Below are positions 44,149-53,686 of a stretch of 64,000 nucleotides of DNA, in pieces. This DNA comes from Onthophagus taurus. Lineage: Eukaryota > Arthropoda > Insecta > Coleoptera > Scarabaeidae. Every line of letters begins with the position of its first letter. Position 1 is the stretch's first letter. The translations under genes and the position numbers were made by a program. The DNA lies in assembly GCF_036711975.1 (NCBI RefSeq), contig NC_091973.1:19406001-19470000 (forward strand), read 5' to 3'. The notes below the pieces were generated by a model. It was not told where the DNA came from. It did no database searches and saw nothing but the letters and a program-made list of their open reading frames with translations.

Positions 44149-44640
44149 AAATAATAAAAAATCATCGTGGACTTATTCTTTTTTATCCTATTAAGGTTAT
44201 AGAACTCCATCTGAAGCAAAAGTAGCTGCAATAAAAGAATTTCGACGACCAGTAACAAAAAAAGAAATTAGAATCTTCTTAGGGGTAACTGCATATTACT
44301 AATATGCAGAATAATAAAAAATCATCGTGGACTTATTCTTTTTTATCCTATTAAGGTTATAGAACTCCATCTGAAGCAAAAGTAGCTGCAATAAAAGAAT
44401 TTCGACGACCAGTAACAAAAAAAGAAATTAGAATCTTCTTAGGGGTAACTGCATATTACTAATATTACTAATACTGCATATTACTAATATGCAGTTACCC
44501 CTAAGAAGATTCTAATTTCTTTTTTTGTTACTGGTCGTCGAAATTCTTTTATTGCAGCTACTTTTGCTTCAGATGGAGTTCTATAACCTTAATAGGATAA
44601 AAAAGAATAAGTCCACGATGATTTTTTATTATTCTGCATA
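44149..44640. repeat. Rearranged Gypsy pol segment: two direct copies and one inverted
   Basis: A segment of about 153 bp (AATAATAAAAAATCATCGTGG through GGGGTAACTGCATATTAC) occurs at about 44150-44302 and 44309-44462, and inverted at about 44486-44640. The direct copies code GYRTPSEAKVAAIKEFRRPV and TKKEIRIFLGVTAYY, the RT-to-RNase H connection of a Gypsy pol. Coding then continues from the far edge of the inverted copy. Confidence 0.85.
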
Positions 44641-45187
44641 TTATAACCATTACATACCAAATTATGCACAAATTGTTAGTCCTTTAACAGACGCTTTACG
44701 AAAAGGAGCCAAAAACAAGGTTGAATGGGATGAAGAGAAGGAAAATGCATTTAATAATTTAAAACAAGAATTAACTAGTAGTAAAGTGTTAAAAGCTCCC
44801 GATTATCAAAGAAAATTTATAGTACAAACTGATTATTCAAAACGAGGAATGGGAGTTACTTTATCTCAACGTGATAACGACAATAAAGAATACCCTGTAC
44901 TGTACTTAAGCAAAAAGCTAACTAAGAGAGAACAAGCTTATAGTGCAAGCGAGTTAGAATGTGCCGCATTAGTTTGGGTAGTAAATAAATTAAAACCCTA
45001 CATATATTTAACTCATTTTATTATTGAAACAGATCATTGTCCTCTGACTTGGTTAAAACAAATGAGTAATAAAAACGCTAGACTTTTAAGATGGGCGCTT
45101 ACTTTACAAATGTTAAATTTTACGGTAGTTTATAAGCCTGGAAAAATGTGTGGCAACGTCGATTCGTTATCTCGTTATAATGTTTAG
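44635..45187 (+). pseudogene. Gypsy RT connection and RNase H fragment
   Basis: Plus-strand frame YYNHYIPNYAQIVSPLTDAL then RNase H (FIVQTDYSKRGMGVTLSQRD, LYLSKKLTKREQAYSASELE, FIIETDHCPLTWL, GNVDSLSRYNV) and a stop. Catalytic positions include the TD of QTDYS, the E of SELE and the TD of ETDHCP. It is cut upstream by the local rearrangement. Integrase is not recognisable downstream. Confidence 0.88.
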
Positions 45188-45529
45188 ATGTAAGAGTTAT
45201 TGATTTGTGGCCTTAATATATGACGAATTTATCATCTTATTATTTGCACAATGTTTAGTTAAGAGACCATAAAACTTTGAGTTTGGCAAATGCTTACTTG
45301 TGAAGAGATTCAGTCTTTTGGATGCCAGAAATGTATATTTCTACCATCAAAAGGCTGATTTCACCTTGGGCAAATTGTTGTGAAAAAAAATATTAAAGAA
45401 AACCCTAGTTTAAAAAGTGAGCTACGACTACTGTATTTCATAGAAAAACAAATTATTAACGAAATAAATAATATGACAAGTCTATAAAAAAAGATTGTAA
45501 TTAATAAAATTGTTAATAAACAATATCAT
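45188..45529. other. Decayed stretch between Gypsy and R1 pieces
   Basis: No gene recognised. It may be decayed integrase from the Gypsy element upstream, but I see no motif. Confidence 0.35.
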
Positions 45530-46085
45530 CTTGAGGAAGTCGTTCAATTTTCTGATAATATTAACATCGACGAGAAAACGAGTCGTAATAAGGTGTTTGG
45601 AGGCGCGTTGTTTTCCGCGTCAGTGGAAACGTGCACTGGCGGTGGTATTGTTGAAGGACAAGCGAAAGCCCGCGTCTGACCCAAAATCGTACAGAATTAT
45701 CTCCCTGCTTCCGGTAATGGGCAAGATACTCGAGCGCATAGTGTGGAACAAAATCGACGTTGGTAATAGCCCGCGTCAGTTCGGGTTCAAGTCGGGGTCG
45801 GGAACAATAGACGCGTTATGTGCGGTAAGGCGGCTTGTGATGACCGCGCAGAACAAATATGTGCTGGGTGTATTCCTGGATATTAGTGCGGTTTTTGACA
45901 ATTTGAGATGGCCGACCATTCTCCGGCGTTTGAGGCTCGCGCGTATCCCTGGCAACATCTATGAGATCATCAGGGACTACTTTCGTGACAGGGTGGTTGC
46001 CTTGTCTTCAAGTGTAGGATGCGTGGAGCGAGGAATGACTCGTGGCTGTCCACAGGGGTCGGTGTTGGGTCCGCGTTTTTGGAAT
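45530..46085 (+). pseudogene. R1-type LINE RT fragment
   Basis: The frame has FPRQWKRALAVVLLKDKRKP, SYRIISLLPVMGKILERIV, FGFKSGSGTIDAL, the motif-A region VLGVFLDISAVFDNLRWPTI and MTRGCPQGSVLGPRFWN (motif B). It ends just there, before the YxDD box, where a new GC-rich 5' end begins. R1-clade RTs are normally site-specific to 28S rDNA in some lineages, but no rDNA is visible here. Confidence 0.85.
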
Positions 46086-47229
46086 GTAGTACGTGCTGTG
46101 TCTCGGGATGGATGCACTGGGAGTGGCGGTCGCTGCGGCGGTGTGTATTTCATGGTGTGTCTGGGCGGGGAGGTGAGTAAAAGCTATTTGTTGTCCTGCG
46201 TTGGTCTTTGTTTGTATAGGTTGTGAAATGTGGGCTGGAGTAGAGTTGGAGCTGTAATGGGCTATGCCCTCAAACCGCATGTTGTGTAGAGTACGTTTGT
46301 GTGAGTGTGTCCCTACCTGTGAAACTTTGCGCAGTGGCAGTATTGTAACCAATGAGGTTACAAGTTCCTACGTTCTAAGTGTTTTTTGTGGAGAGAGATA
46401 TTTGTACAATTTTAAATTTTTATTACATATTTTATTTACATATTTATTTTTTTTTAATTTATACATTGTGTTGTCTTGCTGGCTTGGGTATTGGTACTAG
46501 CACACCTTGTGTGCGTTATATCGTAGCACCTCAGCGGAAGCGGGTGAACCTACCTCCCCACGGTAACCTCGGAAACGAAGCGGGGGCCGGCAAGTTGGGT
46601 AAGGCAAAACCTAACGTATTTGAGCCGTAAGTATCCTCTGTACGGCCAAAGGTACCGTTCAGCGTAAGCCACCCTGGCAGGAGGGGATTGGGAGGTCAGA
46701 CTGGGAGTGCCGACCCGGTCGAAGCTCTCGGGAACATGAGGGATAAAAGAGATAAGGGTAAGGGACAGGAGGGAAAGTATTATGCGGGATATATGGGGGG
46801 TGAAAGGGATGATTCCGTGGATGAACTCACGAGGGTCTTCCAAAGGAGAGACAGTAAAGTATTGAGAAGTCCGCCCACTAATACGCAGATAAAAACCGCA
46901 TCCAGTGAGGCCGCTTCTCCGGCTGGTGAGTCTAACATGGAGGTCGAAGAGCCTAGAAGCAGGGCGTCGTCTGTGTCCTCTGGGACCTCCCACAAAAGAC
47001 GCCGCAAAAACGATGAGGAGGAAATTAACCTCAGTAGATATAGGGAGGAGGACAAAATTGAGAAAATTAAAAAAGAAAGATCTGCCTTACAGGTTTACCT
47101 TTTGTCTGGCGCTTCAAAAATGTCTAAAGAGGCTTCTGTGGTGATCCTCGAAAAGTGGAATAGTCACGAGGATACGTTGAGAGAAACGTTGGTGGAAAAT
47201 ATGAAATTGAGAGAAGAGGCAAAATATTT
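46086..47229 (+). pseudogene. R1-like LINE leader and ORF1 N-part
   Basis: A GC-rich leader (46086-46735) precedes a frame with NMRDKRDKGKGQEGKYYAGY, a Ser-rich middle (SRASSVSSGTSHKRRRKN) and a Lys/Glu-rich coiled-coil-like part (DKIEKIKKERSALQVYLLSGASKMSKEAS). This is the usual N-terminal layout of R1-type ORF1 (gag-like RNA binding), but the zinc knuckles are missing because the frame runs straight into RT sequence at about 47230. Confidence 0.65.
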
Positions 47230-47835
47230 GAGATGGTGATCTGGAATAAAATTGAAAAGTGTTATGTAGATAAAAATATGAGTAGCAGCAAACAGTATGG
47301 CTTCAAACAAGGAATGGGAACTGTTGATGCTATAAACAAGGTAGGACAAATAAGACATAAAATTAGTGATAAGTATGTTCTAGGTATCTTCATTGACGTT
47401 GCGGCCGCTTTTGACACAGTTTGGTGTCAAAAGCACGGCACTCCTGGCACGACTTAGGTTGGCTGGGGTGTCGCAGGCTGTATATGGCGTGTTGGTGGAT
47501 TATTTCAGGGACAGAAACATAAACATAAGGGCGGGAAAAGAGATTAAAGGTAGTGCGCGGGTGCCAGCAGGGATCTGTTTTAGGTCCACGGTTTTGGTCG
47601 ATCCTCCTAGATGATCTCCTGGCGCATCATTTTGAGGGTGCGGATATAGTAGCATATGCGGGCGACATATTGCTTTTAATAAAGGGAAACAGTAGGATGG
47701 AGATAGAAACTAGAGGAAACTGCGTATTGCAAAAGGTGAATGATTGGATGGCTCAAAACAAATTACAAATAGCAGAACATAAAACAGAAATGATGCTTCT
47801 AAATGGCAAAATGAAAAGGAGTAGAGTATTAATGC
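47230..47835 (+). pseudogene. R1-like LINE RT fragment after internal deletion
   Basis: Broken frames: VIWNKIEKCYVDKNMSSSKQ, YGFKQGMGTVDAI, VLGIFIDVAAAFDTV (motif A), GCQQGSVLGPRFWSILLDDLL (motif B), and IVAYAGDILLLIKG where the catalytic YADD box reads YAGD. Frameshifts lie at about 47415 and 47560. Everything between ORF1 and the RT palm is deleted. Confidence 0.8.
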
Positions 47836-47837
47836 CG

Positions 47838-48125
47838 ATTCTGGACCAATCCACCGATCCACCGCGCTACTGCGCCTGCGCGATCCACCGATAGGACGCC
47901 ATCTGGTGGCGCGTAGTGAAATTTAAAAAAGGCGCCATCTGGTGGCGTGTAGTGAAACTAAAAAGGGGTGTTTACCTGATGGGCTATAGATGGCGCTATT
48001 AAATTTGAAATTCAAAATTCATGTGGCGCCATCTGGTGGTGTGTAGAGGATCCACCGATCGGATCCACCGTTCGGATCCACCGATCAGATCCACCGATCC
48101 AGATCCACCATCAACCGACCCACCG
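47838..48125. repeat. Clustered short repeats at the left of the PolB element
   Basis: Two motifs alternate: GGCGCCATCTGGTGGCGTGTAG (about 47894, 47930 and 48023, with variants) and GATCCACCGAT (about nine copies, most in 48045-48110). They begin where the R1 fragment stops and end before DNA polymerase sequence. They could be the terminal repeat of the polymerase element. No matching inverted copy was seen to the right. Confidence 0.6.
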
Positions 48126-48359
48126 CGAGGGGGTTTATTAACATTTCGGTGGTAGTATTAAAATGAATATTTTCTTTTATTAAATTAAATAAACTTTATT
48201 AACATTTCGGTTTAACAACTTTACATTTCACAAGTTTATCAACTTTCTAACGTTTTACAATGTCGATGAGATCCGCTGGATTCCTACGTTTTTACAAAGT
48301 CGATGAGAATATTCTGATTTATTAAATAATAATTAAGTTTCGCTTAAAATTATTCAATA

Positions 48360-51275
48360 TTGCAATGACCCCACGCTAAAGTTTTGATCCCATCAGCCTT
48401 AATAAATCTTTTGGAATCGTTTGGTGAAAGAACTAATTTATTTTGAAGAATGGTAAATATGTTATGATTGAAACTTTTAAATAATAATTGTTTTTTAAGT
48501 AAAATAGTTTTACTACAGTTTTTTTACACCTTTCGATTTTTTGGTAACCCAACCATTTAGAACCCGATTCGCGTACATTTTTGATCGTAAACCGATAAAA
48601 TCAGTCATAATTTTACTAGCATTCTTATCCTTCATAAGACCTAATACAACCTTATTTTGAAGAGGAATCTTAAATTGGTTATCAGGACTATAGTTTGATG
48701 TATCAAATCTATCCAAATTTAATTTAACATCCTGATAAACATCATCGGTGTTAATGAGTACGGTAAAGCTGTCGGTGTCCATGTAACACAAATTAATTTT
48801 ATCGATGTATGTTGGTTTTAAAAAGTCGTAGTAAAATACGTACATTAATAATTTTGATAATTCCAAAACTGTAAAACCGATGTAAATAGGCTTATCATAA
48901 ACCACATTAAGCTTTTCCATATGTATAGCCGAAAAATGTTCAATAAAAATTTTTATACTTTTAAAATTTAATTTTGCGATTAAACTTCGAGCACCAAGTT
49001 TTGGTCGACCTCCTTTACCTTTACTACGCACATCATTCCATGTGTTAATCAATCTTACATCTACCCTTTTATCAACGTTTTCTATGGTCTTACCAAATAT
49101 AGCATTGTTCATTAATTTAAAAAAATCTTTTTCGAAATCATTTTTAGATGCTTGACGTAAATTAGTATTTATAGCAATGTAAGGTTTAAGCCAAGCTGAT
49201 TGTTTAAAAGATAAAACTTTATTAATTCTCTTAATGATAAGGCCATGGGTTACAGCTTGTTTCAGTTTTCTGTAATGAATAATGTAATTATTCTTTTGTT
49301 TTAAATTGGGGATTAATCTTTTTTCGCTTTTATGCTTACAACCGGGTGGGAGTATGTTTTCAGCTAGGAAAGGAAGGTCATTATGTATGTCATGTAAATG
49401 TTGTGGATAATCAATATCCACATCTAAATTATACCCAAAATCGGAAAAGTCGGGGATATTGTTAATGTCTAAATTTTAATTTCTTCTTTCCTCAACCACC
49501 TAAATTCGGAAAACGGAATATATTGTGACATAGCCCTACCGTACAAATTATTTGCATCCCAATACATTAAATATTTCGATGATAAATTAGGGTCATATTT
49601 ATCCAACATATACAGCCTGATTCAGAGTAAGCGCCTTATTTTTTTTTAGTCACACTATGGGTACTACTTTCAAAATATTTGGCAGTAATATGTTTTAGGA
49701 CATTCTCTATACGATGGTGATATCATATTTTCAATTGGACGAATTATTTCAAAATGGCGACTGTCAACTTTTTTTTTAAATGGAATGCCAAAATTTTTTT
49801 TTTATTATTGAGATCCTAAAAACATTCTTTTTACGATAGTATTTTGTTTTTCTTAAAAATTCATTTCTTTCCCCATCAAAAAGCAACCTAACATTTTAAT
49901 CTAGTAGCGCATGAATGTTTTACACTCGATGTTATTTTTGTCCAAATAAATAAATAAGTAGATGTTTATTACAAAATAAAGTTTAATTGTTTCTTTTGTG
50001 TCTAGCGCTACTTGATATTTGGACAAAAATAACATCGAGTGTAAAACATTCATGCGCTACTAGATTAAAATGTGTGCTTTTTGATGGGAAAAGAAATGAA
50101 TCTTTAAGTGTTATAAATTCTACCGGTTTCGACTTATTTACAAAACCATCTTTAGGAACCTTCGAATCTCGTCAATTTATTTTAAAGCTCTCGTGAAAAT
50201 TAGCATCTTGAAATTTCTATTAAACGTTTTTTATTTATTGAAATGCGTCTGTGTCTTTATTATTGGTAGATTGCGTATTAAGTTTAAACTATCGAACAGG
50301 ATTATGTGTGCACGTGTTTGTCATAATTGACAGAGATTCGAAGGTTCCTGAAGATGGTTTTGTAAATAAGCCGAAACCGGTAGAATTTATAACAGTGAAT
50401 CCATTTTAATAAAAGTACAGACAGATAAAAGTATTTTACTTTATTGGTTTCACAGTTTTAAAATATTTATTATAAATCGGTTCAACATCTCGAAGTAACA
50501 TCAAAATACAAACTGTAGAGCAATCTAAGGCAGTGTAAATTTCAAATGTGTTAAAATCAACACCATCTATGTTTGAAACAATATAATAAGCAAAACTATA
50601 GGGAATGTGTTCCTCAACCTTTTCGGTAAACGATTTAGATGAATTGGGTTCACAATTATCTATAGGTTTCAAAACAGACTCAAAGTCTGCATAAATAACA
50701 AACGGTACAATCTGGGTATTTTTGTAGTTGTTAAACTCTAAAATGTTTTCGTTTATATAATTTCCTAAAAAATTTGGCTTCTGTTTCAACTTCTGCGATG
50801 GTAAAATTGTTTTTATATGATTACAATAATTTTTTTGATGATTAACTAATTTTCTATTATTTGAAAAAAATGAAAAACACCCATCACAAAGGTGTATAGC
50901 TTTTTGATGATTAGAAATTTGTTTGGAAAGTAGTCTAGATAAATTTTTTATTAAAACGAAATGAGCCCGCCCCTTGTCATATAAATAGAGTAAATTTACG
51001 TGAGTATTACGTCGATTTTTCGTATAATAAATCGGTCCTTATACCAAACATTTTTGACTTATAAACTAATTCATAGACATTAATGCTTATACCATTGAAT
51101 TCTTCAATTTTAGCTATATCTTTTAAATTAACTGGAAATTGAATAATTTGTAGGTTTAAAACCTGACTGTAATGTAGCTAGATATGCGATCCGAATGTCT
51201 ATTCGCTGGATGAAGGGCTGCCGTCAAACACCACGCTAAACACGCATCATCCTCATAATTTTTGATGTTGATCAC
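48360..51275 (-). pseudogene. Protein-primed family B DNA polymerase, broken and split
   Basis: Minus-strand pieces in order: ACVINIKNYEDDACLAWCL (about 51270), HLCDGCFSFFSNNRKLVNHQKNYC finger (about 50880), VIYADFESVL with the exonuclease Asp/Glu (50436-50789), WDANNLYGRAMSQYIPF (about 49550), KLMNNAIFGKTIENV (motif B-like) and the catalytic LCYMDTDSF (48513-49475), then LVLSPNDSKRFI and GIKTLAWGHCNIE (to about 48360). This set is that of the protein-primed polymerases of Polinton-like and related virus elements. Frameshifts occur at about 51272, 51170 and 48540, and an 830-bp insertion separates the exonuclease from the palm. Confidence 0.88.
49608..50435. mobile_element. Insertion with two inverted repeats inside PolB
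   Basis: Two foldback pairs: 49862-49948 with 50016-50099 (about 84 bp, near perfect) and about 50108-50176 with 50325-50396 (about 70 bp). The second pair contains CCGGTTTCG and its complement and the hairpin motif CTGAAGA...CCGAAAC (50348-50377). The insertion replaces nothing obvious: polymerase coding is found at once on either side. No transposase is present. Confidence 0.65.
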
Positions 51276-52084
51276 GCATGTTTATTAACAATCTCTTTCG
51301 GTAGACGTATGTACGATGAACCGGGTATTGGTTGGAAATTATTGATGTTTAGTAAAAGATGAGAACTTGAGTAAAATGTCCAACCAGAACCACGTTCCTG
51401 GAACTCTTCCGCTTGAGCCATAATATCTCCCATCATCTCATCGTAAATCTCTTCCAAAATTGTAGCTGTTATGATTTTAAATTTCGTATTAAAATTTTTT
51501 TCAGACACTATCATATCTTCTTCATCATCTTCTTCATTAAATTTTATACAATTAGGTAGTAGTTCCATCTGTATTTTAACTGAACCACTTAATGTAATAT
51601 GGTTGTTAATAAGTGTAATAACCGTTTCTCGCAATCGTGGAAGATAGGAAGATATATCATCATCGGGTTGAACTTTACTAATTTTATAGCTGACAACCCC
51701 ATTCATAAAACATGAAGCAATCTCTTCCACACCATCCTCAATAATTGTTGCATGATTTGTGCGAAGATGTGTTTGTAAAGTGAAAAGCGATGGAAAGGAC
51801 TCACCACAAATCTTACACGCTCTCAATAAAGATGTTGATAAACGTGATGTAATGTTGTCCTCGCCATCCTCAATAATTATTGCATGATTTGTTCGAAGAT
51901 GTGTTTGTAAAGTGAAAAGTGACGTAAAGGACTCACCACAAATCTTACACGCTCTCAATAGAGATGTTGGTGTTGAAGAAGTTGATGGTAGCGATAGCGA
52001 TGATAATTCATCCTTCTTAAAAGGTTGAGATGGTAGTTGACGAGATTCTTTACCCTTAACCACCGCGGTGATTTCGAGTCCCAT
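51272..52084 (-). CDS. Zinc-finger protein, probable N-terminal part of the PolB gene
   Basis: 270 codons from an ATG at 52084. Two nearly identical C2H2 fingers (residues about 46-67 and 90-111: CKICGESF, then THLRTNH) lie in a 44-residue tandem duplication. An acidic stretch (FNEEDDEEDM) and a C-terminal SGWTFYSSSHLLLNINNF and PGSSYIRLPKEIVNKHA follow. That last segment normally leads into the polymerase N-terminus, and indeed ACVINIKNYEDD continues in the next frame right after the stop. I infer one ancestral polyprotein or adjacent genes, now frameshifted. It may bind DNA at the element ends, which is a guess. Confidence 0.65.
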   Translation of the reverse strand: MGLEITAVVKGKESRQLPSQPFKKDELSSLSLPSTSSTPTSLLRACKICGESFTSLFTLQTHLRTNHAIIIEDGEDNITSRLSTSLLRACKICGESFPSLFTLQTHLRTNHATIIEDGVEEIASCFMNGVVSYKISKVQPDDDISSYLPRLRETVITLINNHITLSGSVKIQMELLPNCIKFNEEDDEEDMIVSEKNFNTKFKIITATILEEIYDEMMGDIMAQAEEFQERGSGWTFYSSSHLLLNINNFQPIPGSSYIRLPKEIVNKHA

Positions 52085-52111
52085 TTAAAAGTAACGGTAA
52101 AGCTACGGCGA

Positions 52112-52297
52112 TTAAGGGTTAATCATCTTATGTACTTTTCGTTTATGTCTAATTAGACTATTGTTCCGTGAAAATGTTTTATTACAAATTGTACATGTTT
52201 TAACGATGTTAAGTACGATCTTATGTGTATGTCGTACATGACGATTGAGATTACTTTTTAATGTATAAGATTTTTGACATAATTCGCAAACGAACAT
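52112..52297 (-). CDS. Small C2H2 zinc-finger protein, 61 aa
   Basis: ATG at 52297. Two fingers: CELCQKSYTLKSNLNRHVRHTH and CTICNKTFSRNNSLIRHKRKVH, both with full Cys2His2 sets and the TGEKP-like linker absent. It ends 27 bases before the start of the next zinc-finger gene on the same strand, so the two are probably co-transcribed. Its role is unknown. It lies between a gene-tail repeat (52312-52381) and the polymerase block. Confidence 0.6.
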   Translation of the reverse strand: MFVCELCQKSYTLKSNLNRHVRHTHKIVLNIVKTCTICNKTFSRNNSLIRHKRKVHKMINP

Positions 52298-52311
52298 TGT
52301 GATTTAGGTGT

Positions 52312-52381
52312 AATGTATGCAAATTCATTATAGTTTAAGTAAATTACAAAACGCTTAACTATAAAATGTAGGCTCAGCAAC
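52312..52381 (+). repeat. Gene-tail repeat, left copy
   Basis: This 70-bp block matches 53346-53413 with about four mismatches. In the plus frame it codes CNVCKFIIV and a stop, like the CNVSKFIIV end of the 255-residue ORF. It is therefore the 3' end of a lost neighbouring copy of that gene. Confidence 0.8.
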
Positions 52382-52441
52382 AAATTTTCGTGGAGAGGAA
52401 ATAGTTGTTAGACTTGAATTGAAACAAATATCATTAAAAAA

Positions 52442-52606
52442 ATGGGATTAGTATTCAATCCATCATCTTCTGGATATAAAAACGCGATAAAACATCATGG
52501 GAGAATAATTGGTGCCGGGTTGTCCACCAAGCAACATCAACATTTAAGTAACGAAAATAAATTATTTTTAAAATCCCTTGGATTCAAAATTAAAGCGCGA
52601 AAATGA
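52442..52606 (+). CDS. 54-aa ORF overlapping the start of the 255-aa ORF
   Basis: An ATG at 52442 opens 54 codons: MGLVFNPSSSGYKNAIKHHG, a Gly-rich GRIIGAGLS, then ENKLFLKSLGFKIKARK and TGA. The stop overlaps the next ATG as ATGA (52603-52606), a compact arrangement rare in host genes and common in viruses and dense mobile elements. The product is basic (several Lys, Arg and His) and begins Met-Gly. It could be a core or capsid-associated peptide, which is inference from its position only. It is too short for most gene finders. Confidence 0.6.
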   Translation: MGLVFNPSSSGYKNAIKHHGRIIGAGLSTKQHQHLSNENKLFLKSLGFKIKARK

Positions 52607-53370
52607 GTGGTGAAATTTTGAATGTGTACGATACAGCAATAGTTGATGATAGTTTATCGAGTGAAGAATATCATACATATCTACCTCGCATACAATCATT
52701 CAATGCTAGTGACGGAATAAACCATCAAGATATATACACATATCCTCATAATAGCTATATCTTTATTCAAGGAAAAACAGAAGAAATGCTTGTTGTTGGA
52801 GGAACTGGAGATGTTCAACTAGTTAACAATGCTTTTCTATTTCTATTCGATGAAATACGATATGAGATAAATGATGTTGAAATAGATAGAAACATAAAAC
52901 AGTTAATTACATCAACGATAAAGGGTTACATTTCCTATAGCGATAATGAAAGTAAAGCGCTGCAATCGGCAGGATGGATTCCTAAACCGCAAAATAAACA
53001 GTCAACGTTTATTACTCCTCATTTCACTGCATGCATACCTTTAAACTTTATCTTAGGATTTGCTGAAGATTATAAAAAAATCATTATTAATGCTAGACAG
53101 GAGCTAGTATTATTAAGAGCTCGAAATGATGATAATTGTCATAAAAATAGTTTAAAAGATGGTACGATAAAAATGAAAATGTACCTCACCAATGTCGATT
53201 GGAGAATACGACATATAACTGTAAATGATGAGCATCGTTTGCAATTATTAAATGCTCTTAATAAGGATATGCCTATATTGATACCATTCAGAAAATGGGA
53301 ATTGTTTGAATTACCATCTCTACGTCCTACAAAGATATATTGTAATGTATCCAAATTCATTATTGTTTAA
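52603..53370 (+). CDS. Conserved 255-aa ORF, candidate capsid-type protein
   Basis: Intact frame from ATG 52603: MSGEILNVYDTAIV, a Tyr/Ser-rich N-part (EEYHTYLPRIQSFNA, YTYPHNSYIFIQGK), NNAFLFLFDEIRYEINDVEI, CIPLNFILGFAEDYKKI and the end PFRKWELFELPSLRPTKIYC. It has no membrane segment or signal peptide and alternating hydrophobic residues that suggest many beta strands. Its place next to a protein-primed polymerase and its soluble beta-rich look fit a jelly-roll capsid protein, but I cannot prove the fold. Preservation of an open frame next to a ruined polymerase is notable. Confidence 0.6.
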   Translation: MSGEILNVYDTAIVDDSLSSEEYHTYLPRIQSFNASDGINHQDIYTYPHNSYIFIQGKTEEMLVVGGTGDVQLVNNAFLFLFDEIRYEINDVEIDRNIKQLITSTIKGYISYSDNESKALQSAGWIPKPQNKQSTFITPHFTACIPLNFILGFAEDYKKIIINARQELVLLRARNDDNCHKNSLKDGTIKMKMYLTNVDWRIRHITVNDEHRLQLLNALNKDMPILIPFRKWELFELPSLRPTKIYCNVSKFIIV

Positions 53371-53413
53371 GTAAATTACAAAACGTTTAACTATAAAATG
53401 TAGGCTCAGCAAC
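53346..53413 (+). repeat. Gene-tail repeat, right copy
   Basis: It covers the last codons of the 255-residue ORF and about 43 bases after its stop (TTACAAAACGTTTAAC, TGTAGGCTCAGCAAC). It pairs with 52312-52381 at a spacing of about 1033 bp. Confidence 0.8.
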
Positions 53414-53606
53414 TTAATTAATAAGTATCAGGTCATCGTCAGTTGAACCGTATTACCGTGGTAAGCATTATTGTTGTAATACTTTAATATTGATTACTCT
53501 TTTGTAAGCAGCAGAATTGTACGAACCTTTGGGTAAAATACATTCACATGTAGTTGGGAAGAAACTCTTTTATTTAAAAAACCTAAAACCCTTCAACGGT
53601 ACCACA

Positions 53607-53625
53607 TGGCGACCCTGCCAGTTGT
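53607..53625 (+). promoter_or_regulatory. Primer binding site of the mdg1-like element
   Basis: TGGCGACCCTGCCAGT directly follows the LTR end CA. The identical motif recurs at 63773 in front of a related element. Confidence 0.7.
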
Positions 53626-53686
53626 GTTCATAGTGATACACAGAACAGCGTAAAAAAAAAAATAAAAAAAAAAGAAGAAAGAAAAT

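Noticed and set aside
45530..47835. R1 pieces as evidence of an rDNA locus
   Set aside because: No 18S, 5.8S or 28S sequence is recognisable near them.
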